A stretch of DNA of 6,249 nt from an uncultured Clostridia bacterium (GTDB taxonomy: Bacteria; Bacillota; Clostridia; Oscillospirales; CAG-272), in the NCBI GenBank assembly GCA_937884385.1, contig CALGCW010000279.1, positions 1 to 6,249 on the forward strand, given 5' to 3'. The position numbers and the translations under genes were made by a program. A model generated the notes under the pieces. It saw only the letters and a list, made by a program, of their open reading frames with translations, had not been told where the DNA came from and made no database searches. The number at the start of each line of letters is the position of its first letter. The stretch's first letter is position 1. This document shows positions 1 through 5,274 of this stretch, in pieces.

Positions 1-22
1 TTCGACAAGGGAGAAAATCGTT

Positions 23-48
23 TTGTGTTGTGCTTTAGCGCAACACAA
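23..48. repeat. Stem-loop in left intergenic DNA
   Basis: The arms 25-33 and 38-46 pair over 9 bp with one T·G wobble around a TTTA loop, and two further T-A pairs extend the stem to 23-48. No T-run follows on either strand, so it is not a clear intrinsic terminator. It could be the 3' end of a transcript entering from the left, or part of an interspersed non-coding repeat together with the stem-loop at 91-112. I see no gene here. Confidence 0.5.
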
Positions 49-80
49 TTTGCGCGAAATTCTGCCGCGAAGCTGATAAA

Positions 81-112
81 AAGTTTTTTGGTTCTTTTTT
101 TCAAAAAAGAAC
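81..112. repeat. AT-rich perfect inverted repeat, probable interspersed repeat
   Basis: GTTCTTTTTT (91-100) and AAAAAAGAAC (103-112) are exact reverse complements separated by two bases, preceded by AAGTTTTTTG. From memory, very similar tracts recur between genes in gut clostridia, where their translation (a phrase like LIKSFLVLFFKK) is often miscalled as a small protein. The inverted repeat is seen directly; the interspersed-repeat status is recall and not verified. Confidence 0.45.
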
Positions 113-156
113 ATCTTATTCTCTTTGTAACTTCTTCTAAAAAACGCAAGGCAAGC

Positions 157-180
157 AAAAAAGCCGCCCGGGTGGGCGGC
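157..180 (-). terminator. Rho-independent terminator of the SLOG gene
   Basis: Read on the minus strand, GCCGCCC (180-174), a four-base loop and GGGCGGC (169-163) form a 7-bp all-GC stem followed directly by six T (162-157). It starts 16 bases after the stop codon at 197-199, as expected for the end of the leftward gene. Confidence 0.88.
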
Positions 181-196
181 TTAATGTTTCTCATAT

Positions 197-667
197 TTAT
201 ACTTTTGCGACGTTAATGAGTCTGATCTTGGCCTTACGAGCCATAGTAACGGTTTGATACGTTCCGCCGCTAAGTCTAAGCAGATAGGAAACGCACATAT
301 CTGCGCCGTCGACAAGTGCGGCATTTCTCATTCGCATTACGCTGCTTGAGTAATGCTTTTGGATATACGTGACGCTATCTGCGTTTGCGAGTGTATATTC
401 AAACAGCTTTTTGTGGAATTCTTCGAAGTATTTATCGTGACCGGGGTAGGGAATGATGAGATGAAGCTTGACCTCGGGGTGCTTATCCTTGAGCGCGATG
501 ACCGCGAGTGCCGCGGCGGTATCAAAGCCCATGGCTCCGCCTGCCCTGAAGTCGGTGACCCCTTCTTTTTCAACAAGGTCTGTAATTATTTTTTTGGTTT
601 TGCTGATAACGAGCTCATATTTGTGTTGGAGATCTCTATGACCTGTGAAGCAACAAATTTTAGACAT
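197..667 (-). CDS. YpsA/DUF1273-family SLOG-fold protein
   Basis: This 156-residue protein matches the YpsA-like branch (DUF1273) of the SLOG superfamily, Rossmann-like proteins thought to bind nucleotides or nucleotide-derived ligands. Visible motifs in order are FTGHR (7-11), the glycine-rich GGAMGFDTAAA (43-53) typical of a ligand-binding loop, YPG (74-76), RN..LVD..D (114-123) and SGGT (133-136). There is no signal peptide or membrane segment, so it should be cytosolic. The chosen start has AGAGGTG (674-680) six bases upstream and lies just downstream of a good promoter. A longer frame from 751 would add 28 residues across that promoter and lacks a ribosome site, so I reject it. In Bacillus, YpsA has been linked to cell division and oxidative stress, but the reaction is not established, so I give no symbol. 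It is monocistronic by its own promoter and terminator. Confidence 0.9.
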   Translation of the reverse strand: MSKICCFTGHRDLQHKYELVISKTKKIITDLVEKEGVTDFRAGGAMGFDTAAALAVIALKDKHPEVKLHLIIPYPGHDKYFEEFHKKLFEYTLANADSVTYIQKHYSSSVMRMRNAALVDGADMCVSYLLRLSGGTYQTVTMARKAKIRLINVAKV

Positions 668-688
668 TGATTTCACCTCTTTGATAAA

Positions 689-717
689 ATAATAGCACAA
701 TTTACCGCAATTGTCAA
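689..717 (-). promoter_or_regulatory. Housekeeping promoter of the SLOG gene
   Basis: On the minus strand, TTGACA (717-712), a 17-base spacer and TATTAT (694-689) make a near-consensus sigma-A promoter, 22 bases upstream of the start codon. A second TTGACA-like hexamer lies at 732-727, 15 bases further upstream. Confidence 0.82.
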
Positions 718-744
718 CAGAAGCACTGTCAAAAATACAGCAAG

Positions 745-912
745 CGAGCATATTAGAAAAATGAAAGTTAAAAAAATATTATTTTCGACAAAAATGTGTT
801 TAAAAATCCAAAATTTTACCCAAGAGGTTGTGGAAAACTCTGTGGAAACTGTGGAAAACATTGCAAAACCGCGTTTTTTACAAAAATCAAAACGAATGTT
901 CCTGTGGAAAAC
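745..912. other. Candidate replication origin / DnaA-binding cluster with AT-rich tract
   Basis: Four 9-mers resembling the DnaA box TGTGGATAA sit in the same orientation: TGTGGAAAA at 829-837, TGTGGAAAC at 841-849, TGTGGAAAA at 850-858 and TGTGGAAAA at 903-911. All keep the TGTGGA core, and TTTTCCACA-type boxes are known variants. Next to the first box is a very AT-rich tract (about 745-818) that could serve as an unwinding element. The whole 668-1011 stretch has no credible gene. Neighbouring mnmE is frequently near oriC in Firmicutes, and genes diverge across this region. Against oriC, dnaA, dnaN and rpmH are not in view, and the gene immediately right of the boxes runs toward them. The alternative is a regulatory DnaA site or titration cluster. 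Confidence 0.6.
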
Positions 913-1011
913 TTTTTACTTTTTCTTACAAGTTGAATTTTTCTCCATTTTCATCTGACACAAAAAATCGTAGTTTGGTCCATATTTCGACACTTTTCGA
1001 AAATAAAAATA

Positions 1012-1401
1012 TCAATCTTCGATCAACCCGACTTTTTCTCTCACCTGCTCGAAGAGATCTCGCGCGTTTTGGAGCTTTCGATATACCGTTCTCTCGTCGC
1101 AATACAGCTCGAACGAGCATTTCGTCACGAGCCTGCCCATCTCAAGTCTTCCAAGTCGCAGAGCAGGATCGGAAAAATAGACGGTCCTTATACAATGGAG
1201 AGCTTCGTCCTCGCCGCTGAGCTCAAGAATGCGCAAGGTGTCAAAAACGGCAAGCATATCGAGCTTTGACCGCCGCGAGCTGCAGATAAGTTCAATTCTT
1301 CTGTAGGTTTGTATTGGATTTCGAGACTTATCGTACAGACCAAGCCGTGCGTATTTTCTGAAAGCTCTTATTATATCGTCTCTGACGTCTTTTTTCTTCA
1401 T
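1012..1401 (-). CDS. Small putative HTH / sigma-region-4-like protein, SOS-regulated
   Basis: I do not recognise a named family for this 129-residue protein. It is basic at the N-terminus (MKKKDVRDD), probably all-helical, and has no signal peptide or membrane segment. Residues about 85-120 look like a helix-turn-helix: a helix around MGRLVTKCSFELY, a turn at CDERT (101-105) and a recognition-like helix with VYRKLQNARDLF (106-117), the pattern of sigma-70 region 4 or ArpU/RinA-type phage late activators. DNA binding is therefore inferred, not shown. The start is supported by AAGGAGG (1406-1412) four bases upstream. Its promoter is perfect consensus with a LexA box in the spacer, so it should be silent until DNA damage. 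No convincing terminator follows; a weak hairpin lies near 984-1005. It transcribes toward the DnaA-box cluster and diverges from mnmE. Confidence 0.8.
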   Translation of the reverse strand: MKKKDVRDDIIRAFRKYARLGLYDKSRNPIQTYRRIELICSSRRSKLDMLAVFDTLRILELSGEDEALHCIRTVYFSDPALRLGRLEMGRLVTKCSFELYCDERTVYRKLQNARDLFEQVREKVGLIED

Positions 1402-1439
1402 ATATCCTCCTTTTTTGACCGATTTGTTTTTGTGAGACT

Positions 1440-1468
1440 ATTATAGAACAAATGTTCGTGTTTGTCAA
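1440..1468 (-). promoter_or_regulatory. Perfect consensus promoter of the HTH gene
   Basis: On the minus strand, TTGACA (1468-1463), exactly 17 bases and TATAAT (1445-1440) match the sigma-A consensus in all twelve positions. The predicted transcript starts near 1433, giving a leader of roughly 30 bases before the start codon at 1401. Such a strong promoter implies tight repression, consistent with the operator inside it. Confidence 0.9.
1446..1457. promoter_or_regulatory. LexA (SOS) box overlapping the HTH promoter spacer
   Basis: GAACAAATGTTC is a perfect GAAC-N4-GTTC palindrome, the core of the Gram-positive LexA operator (Bacillus type CGAAC-N4-GTTCG); on the minus strand it also has the leading C, reading CGAACATTTGTTCT. 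It abuts the -10 hexamer and fills most of the -35/-10 spacer, so bound LexA would block RNA polymerase. The divergent mnmE promoter begins about 60 bases away and is unlikely to be directly covered. Confidence 0.85.
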
Positions 1469-1529
1469 GAGCTTTTCCGAATTTTGGCAAAAAAACTTTG
1501 AGGTGGGGTGCGGTATTGCTTCAATAAAG

Positions 1530-1558
1530 TTGACAAAGGCGGCGCGAGGTGGTATAAT
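1530..1558 (+). promoter_or_regulatory. Perfect consensus promoter of mnmE
   Basis: TTGACA (1530-1535), a 17-base spacer and TATAAT (1553-1558) match the sigma-A consensus fully. Transcription should start near 1565, leaving a leader of about 55 bases before mnmE. Confidence 0.9.
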
Positions 1559-1574
1559 TGCATTGAAAACAGAC

Positions 1575-1595
1575 CGCAGGCACTTTTTGCCTGCG
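1575..1595 (+). other. Leader stem-loop in the mnmE 5' UTR
   Basis: CGCAGGC (1575-1581) and GCCTGCG (1589-1595) form a perfect 7-bp stem with an ACTTTTT loop, about ten bases after the predicted transcript start. No T-run follows, so it is not an attenuator on its own; 5'-end stabilisation of the mRNA is a plausible but unproven role. Confidence 0.55.
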
Positions 1596-1620
1596 CAGAT
1601 TACGAAAAAGAGGATTTATA

Positions 1621-3000
1621 ATGAATTTTTATGATACGATCGCGGCTCTTTCGAGTCCAAGCGGCAAGGGCGGAGTTGCCGTCATCAGAATATCGGGTGC
1701 CGAGGCGTTCGACGTTGCGCAAAAAGTTTTTTTTGCGGCTTCGGGGAAGCCTTTTGAGCAGATAAAGCCCAACGTGATGACCTACGGCTCTATTGCTTCG
1801 TGCGGAAGGGTCATTGACGACGGACTGTGCGTGAAATTTGCCGCGCCGCGCTCCTTTACGGGGGAGGATACGGTAGAGCTTAACTGTCACGGAGGAATTC
1901 TGATCACGCAAAAGGTGCTTTCAGCGGTTTTTGCCGCAGGCGCAAGGCCTGCACAGGCAGGAGAGTTCACAAGACGTGCGTTCGTCAACGGAAAAATGGG
2001 TCTTACTCAGGCAGAGGCGCTTGGAACCTTGCTTGACGCGAAGAGTGACGGACAGATATCTCTTGCGCGCTCGGTTATGGGCGGAAGGCTTACCGAGGCT
2101 TGCAAGCAAATATATTCGGATCTTACCGCGCTTGTTGCGTCGGTCTACGCTGTGGTCGACTATCCCGAGGAGGATCTTGCGGATATGACAAGTGCAGAGA
2201 TGATCGAGAGCGCGTGCGGGGTGATATCGAGAGTCGATGCACTGCTTTCGACCTACAAGACCGGACACGCAGTGATGGAAGGGGTAAAAACCGTGATCAT
2301 CGGCAAGCCCAACGTTGGAAAGAGCAGTCTTTACAACAGACTCGTAGGCTATGACGCGGCTATCGTGACGGATATTGAGGGCACGACGCGTGATCTTCTT
2401 ACCGAGACGGTCAGCCTTGGCAGGGTGACGCTTCGTCTTTGCGATACTGCGGGACTCAGAGACTCTGCTGACACGGTCGAAAGGATCGGCGTTGACAGAG
2501 CAAGGAGCTCCATTAAGGAAGCGGAGCTTATACTTGCGGTATTTGACGGCTCGCGCCCGCTTGATGGTGATGATCTCGAAATTATAAAGGATATTTTGGG
2601 CGAGAGGGCGACGAAGATCGCCGTTATCAATAAAAATGACGAGCAGCAGATGATATCGGAGCAGGAAATTGAAAAATATTTTTCTCACACGGTCAAAATA
2701 TCCGCAAGAAACGAATACAATATTGATGTCTTGCGCTCAATTATTGAGGAGCTATATATAAATGAGGATATCGACACCGCCAGTGATCCCATTCTCATAA
2801 ATGCGCGCCAAAATGCCGCGCTTGAGCGCACAAGAGAGCATCTTTTGCTTGCGGTCGAGGCGCTTCGAAGTGGGCTTAGCCCGGATCTTGCCGGGGTTGA
2901 CGTGGAGCTTGCTATGTCAGCAGTCGCGGAGCTTGACGGAAGGGAAGTCGGAGAGGACGTCGTGGCGCAGATTTTCTCGCATTTTTGTGTCGGAAAATAG
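1621..3000 (+). CDS. mnmE: tRNA uridine-5-carboxymethylaminomethyl(34) synthesis GTPase MnmE
   Basis: MnmE (TrmE) works with MnmG to modify the wobble uridine (U34) of certain tRNAs, using GTP, a methylene-tetrahydrofolate one-carbon unit, and glycine or ammonium. The protein is full length at 459 residues. The N-terminal folate-binding region contains ELNCHGG (86-92) and GEFTRRAFVNGKMGLTQAEA (114-133). The inserted G domain shows G1 GKPNVGKS (228-235), G2 GTTRD (254-258), G3 DTAG (275-278), G4 NKND (337-340) and a G5-like SARN (361-364). The protein ends in the diagnostic C-terminal motif CVGK (456-459) with the conserved cysteine. AGAGGA (1609-1614) lies six bases before the ATG. It has its own strong promoter. 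The usual partner mnmG does not follow; a coiled-coil gene does, which is unusual since mnmE and mnmG are adjacent in many Firmicutes. Confidence 0.98.
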   Translation: MNFYDTIAALSSPSGKGGVAVIRISGAEAFDVAQKVFFAASGKPFEQIKPNVMTYGSIASCGRVIDDGLCVKFAAPRSFTGEDTVELNCHGGILITQKVLSAVFAAGARPAQAGEFTRRAFVNGKMGLTQAEALGTLLDAKSDGQISLARSVMGGRLTEACKQIYSDLTALVASVYAVVDYPEEDLADMTSAEMIESACGVISRVDALLSTYKTGHAVMEGVKTVIIGKPNVGKSSLYNRLVGYDAAIVTDIEGTTRDLLTETVSLGRVTLRLCDTAGLRDSADTVERIGVDRARSSIKEAELILAVFDGSRPLDGDDLEIIKDILGERATKIAVINKNDEQQMISEQEIEKYFSHTVKISARNEYNIDVLRSIIEELYINEDIDTASDPILINARQNAALERTREHLLLAVEALRSGLSPDLAGVDVELAMSAVAELDGREVGEDVVAQIFSHFCVGK

Positions 3001-3033
3001 CAAAATCAGAAGGCTCGCTTTTCCTTTATTTTA

Positions 3034-3107
3034 CAAGGCTTCTAAGCCCAAAAAGCCTTGCGTCTGACAGAGGTTTTTTCAATATTAGTTGAAGATTGAA
3101 TTTTTTT
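3034..3107 (+). terminator. Possible weak terminator region after mnmE
   Basis: Two elements follow the stop codon. CAAGGCTT (3034-3041) and AAGCCTTG (3053-3060) form an 8-bp stem with an 11-base loop, but the nearest T-run (3074-3079) is 13 bases later. TTCAAT (3078-3083) and ATTGAA (3095-3100) form a weak AT stem followed directly by seven T (3101-3107). Neither is a textbook terminator; together they probably end the mnmE transcript. Confidence 0.42.
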
Positions 3108-3168
3108 AATAAATTACACGGTGGATTTTATATAATTAACATTTTATTCATATTTGATACACAATAAG

Positions 3169-3200
3169 TTCACACAAATATATGTGTTTTGGTGTATAAT
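3169..3200 (+). promoter_or_regulatory. Probable promoter of the coiled-coil gene with spacer inverted repeat
   Basis: A perfect TATAAT (3195-3200) lies 33 bases before the start codon. The -35 is poor: TTCACA (3169-3174) would need a 20-base spacer. Inside the spacer, ACACA (3172-3176) and TGTGT (3183-3187) form an inverted repeat around an AT core. Weak -35 plus a palindrome suggests an activator or repressor site, but no regulator can be named. Confidence 0.5.
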
Positions 3201-3233
3201 AACCCTGTAATTCTTATAAATGGAGGTTTAAGA

Positions 3234-5057
3234 ATGTTTACAAACAAAAACAAATTAATCGGCGTTATCGCAGCGATTGTTGTTGCTGTTCTTCTTGTTT
3301 CCGCAGCAGTTGCTCTTATCGCTGACAATGCAAACAAGAATGAGCTTGCACAGCAGAATGCACAGCTTCAGGAAAAGCTTGACAAGGTTCAGGCAGACCT
3401 CGACGCTGCAGAAGAAAAGCTCAACGCTGCTAAGGGCGACCTCGACAGCGCAATTAAAACAATCGAAGAGCTTGATAAGGCTCTCACAGCAGCAAAGACA
3501 GATCTCGCTTCCGCTAAGGGTGACCTTGCAGACGCAAGACAGAGAGTTGCTGATCTTGAAGCAAAGATCCTTGAGCTCGTAACAAGCTGGGCAGCAGCTA
3601 CACCCGAAGTTCACGGTGCAGTTGTAGAGATCCAGGCAGCTTACGACGAAGCAATGAAGAACGCATACCTCTATGCAGACGCAAAGGCTCTTGACGGTCT
3701 TTACGAAGCAAAGATGGATGCTATCTACGCAGTTATCAGATCTACATCTGTTGAATCTCTCAAGGCAGTTGTTGAAGGCTTCAACGACGCTATCGCCGAG
3801 ATCGAAAAGGATAGATTCGATAACACACTTAAGGATATGATCGAAGCAGTTAAGGTTGACGGCGTTACACATCCTGAAGACGTTGCAGGTGTTGAAGGCT
3901 GCGAAAAGTACCTTGCTGACCTCACATCCAACACAGAAGTTTACAACAAGCTTGTTGAGCTTGGTCTTGACAAGGAAGTTGAAGAGCTCAGAAAGCTCCT
4001 TAATGCTGATGAAAAGGCTGACCTTGAAAAGGCATTCATCGATGCAGTTGCTCTTATCCCCGAGTACGTACAGCTTTCCGACAAGGCTACAGTTGAGGCA
4101 GCTCGCGCTGCTTACGATGCTCTCAACAGCAAGTATCCTGTAGTTGCAGGTGAAAACGCAGACGTTGATGAGGCTATCAAGACTCTCCTTGAGGCTGAGC
4201 AGAGACTCCTTGCTCTTGTTGACATCGTTGATGAGGCTAACAAGATCAATGAGGCTATCAAGTCCGCTACAGCAGTTGCTAAGGCTGACTCCGCTACAAG
4301 AGACGCTATCAAGAACATCGGCGACAGAATCGCTGCTTGGGAAAAACTCGTTGAAGAGGCTGATCCTAACTGGACTCTCATCGACAGAGCAGGCTATGAA
4401 GCTCTCAAGACACTTTACAACAATGCAGTTGAGGCTCTTAAGGCTGACTACGACGCATTCAAGGCAGCAGTTGAAGCTATCGGTGCTGTAACTCCTGACT
4501 CCGGTGCGGCAATTGACGCAGCTTGGGCAGCTAATACAAAGCTTACTGCTAACGTTGAGTTCAAGGAAATCCTTGGCGACTATGCAGTTGGTTACGATGC
4601 ACTCCTTGACACACTCAAGAAGGCTGACGCTACATACAAGGCTCTTAACGACCTTATCGACAGAATCCGCAAGGCTATCGACGCTCTTTACAATGCAGAT
4701 CCTATCACAGTTAAGGACACAGACCTTACAGCTCTTGAGGCTCTTATCACAGAGCTTACAGTTGACTATGCTCAGAAGCTTGAAGTTATCAACACTGCTG
4801 AGGTTGACTACGTTGCTCGTCTCGAGTACGTAAGACTCATTCCTCATAAGAATGCAGCTATCAAGGCAGTTGAAGTAGCTTACGCTGAGTACCAGGCTAA
4901 GGTTGGCACAGACTTCGGTGGTCAGTACAACCTCTACTACGAGCTTTCTGTTGTTAACAGCCAGCTCCACCAGGATATCCTTGGCGCTACAACTCGTGAC
5001 GCTATCCAGGCTATCGTTGATGGTATCGATGCTGCTTTCGCAGATTGCCTCAAATAA
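3234..5057 (+). CDS. Membrane-anchored extracellular coiled-coil / helical-repeat protein
   Basis: I do not recognise a named family for this 607-residue protein. Residues 1-7 are basic and 8-30 form one hydrophobic segment (signal anchor, or a signal peptide with possible cleavage after AVA at 25-27), so the rest should be outside the membrane. Residues 38-115 are an unbroken heptad coiled coil: Leu/Ile/Val occur every seven residues from 49 to 112, with mostly Ala or Leu four residues before each. The remainder is acidic, Ala-rich and probably helical bundles. Segments 268-295 and 409-434 share the pattern F..AV..I followed by (V/I)(E/D)AA.AA, close to a repeat common in clostridial surface proteins. 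Segments 137-190 and 549-605 also look alike. There is no LPXTG motif and no enzyme motif. Start: GGAGG (3222-3226) seven bases before ATG; a frame from 3189 would overlap the promoter. Codon choice is far more biased than in its neighbours, suggesting abundance. A structural or cell-surface role is inferred. Confidence 0.88.
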   Translation: MFTNKNKLIGVIAAIVVAVLLVSAAVALIADNANKNELAQQNAQLQEKLDKVQADLDAAEEKLNAAKGDLDSAIKTIEELDKALTAAKTDLASAKGDLADARQRVADLEAKILELVTSWAAATPEVHGAVVEIQAAYDEAMKNAYLYADAKALDGLYEAKMDAIYAVIRSTSVESLKAVVEGFNDAIAEIEKDRFDNTLKDMIEAVKVDGVTHPEDVAGVEGCEKYLADLTSNTEVYNKLVELGLDKEVEELRKLLNADEKADLEKAFIDAVALIPEYVQLSDKATVEAARAAYDALNSKYPVVAGENADVDEAIKTLLEAEQRLLALVDIVDEANKINEAIKSATAVAKADSATRDAIKNIGDRIAAWEKLVEEADPNWTLIDRAGYEALKTLYNNAVEALKADYDAFKAAVEAIGAVTPDSGAAIDAAWAANTKLTANVEFKEILGDYAVGYDALLDTLKKADATYKALNDLIDRIRKAIDALYNADPITVKDTDLTALEALITELTVDYAQKLEVINTAEVDYVARLEYVRLIPHKNAAIKAVEVAYAEYQAKVGTDFGGQYNLYYELSVVNSQLHQDILGATTRDAIQAIVDGIDAAFADCLK

Positions 5058-5091
5058 TTAAAGGCCAATAATGCTGAATAAATAAACTTTT

Positions 5092-5125
5092 GGGGAAACG
5101 GTTTCCGTTTCCCCTTTGGTTTTTT
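5092..5125 (+). terminator. Rho-independent terminator of the coiled-coil gene
   Basis: GGGGAAACG (5092-5100), loop GTTTC and CGTTTCCCC (5106-5114) form a perfect 9-bp stem, followed by TTTGG and then six T (5120-5125). It lies 34 bases after the stop codon. Confidence 0.88.
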
Positions 5126-5172
5126 ATCTGTTTTAATTCTTTGATTTGTAGGGGAGTAATGCAAATTATTAC

Positions 5173-5201
5173 TTGACAAATTGGATAAAATGTAATATAA
5201 T
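5173..5201 (+). promoter_or_regulatory. Perfect consensus promoter of queT
   Basis: TTGACA (5173-5178), a 17-base spacer and TATAAT (5196-5201) match sigma-A consensus exactly. The transcript should start near 5208, only a few bases before the riboswitch stem at 5211. Confidence 0.9.
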
Positions 5202-5210
5202 AAAGGCCTC

Positions 5211-5250
5211 GGTGAGTTCGTGACCATCCTCACCTAAAACAAAACTAAGG
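5211..5250 (+). promoter_or_regulatory. PreQ1-I riboswitch aptamer
   Basis: GGTGAG (5211-5216) pairs perfectly with CTCACC (5229-5234) to form P1. The 12-base loop starts with TTC and is rich in C toward its end, as in the class I preQ1 aptamer. The stem is followed by the A-rich tail and the hallmark AAAACTAAGG (5241-5250) that folds back as a pseudoknot. The loop-tail pairing P2 is weak by eye: only G5222-C5245 is obvious. Position just after a transcription start and upstream of a queuosine-precursor transporter supports the call strongly. Bound preQ1 should turn queT down. The tail overlaps an AAGGA ribosome-site-like sequence (5247-5251), and no T-run terminator follows, so control is probably translational. 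Confidence 0.85.
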
Positions 5251-5251
5251 A

Positions 5252-5273
5252 AAGGGTGCGCCCTTGGGCGCGC
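5252..5273 (+). promoter_or_regulatory. Structured leader between riboswitch and queT start
   Basis: Two mutually exclusive hairpins can form. AAGGG (5252-5256) pairs with CCCTT (5261-5265), hiding a Shine-Dalgarno-like AAAGGG. Alternatively, 5256-5262 pairs with 5267-5273 (one G·T wobble) around a CTTG loop, which frees AAGGAAAGG (5247-5255) and brings it next to the ATG in space. The linear gap from AAGGA to the ATG is over 20 bases, too long for normal initiation, so the second fold may be needed. This is inference from base pairing only. Confidence 0.45.
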
Positions 5274-5274
5274 G

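Noticed and set aside
25..216. 63-codon plus-strand frame
   Set aside because: It is made of stem-loop and terminator sequence, ends inside the opposite gene, and lacks a ribosome site; it looks like translated repeat DNA.
668..751. N-terminal extension of the SLOG protein by 28 residues
   Set aside because: The extension would be encoded across the promoter and has no ribosome site; the internal ATG at 667 has a well-spaced AGAGGTG and starts at the conserved fold.
1452..1634. 60-codon plus-strand frame ahead of mnmE
   Set aside because: It runs through the LexA box, the mnmE promoter and the mnmE start without its own initiation signals.
1921..2688. 255-codon open frame antisense to mnmE
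   Set aside because: mnmE is unmistakable on the other strand; the antisense product has no recognisable domain and no promoter or ribosome site.
3189..3233. Upstream start of the coiled-coil gene adding 15 residues
   Set aside because: It would begin upstream of the TATAAT and put residues before the clear basic-hydrophobic signal; the ATG at 3234 has a strong GGAGG.
3255..4970. 571-codon open frame antisense to the coiled-coil gene
   Set aside because: It is in register with the sense codons and stays open only because the sense gene lacks TTA, CTA and TCA. Its product is an implausible Leu/Ser/Cys/Val-rich mirror, with no ribosome site.
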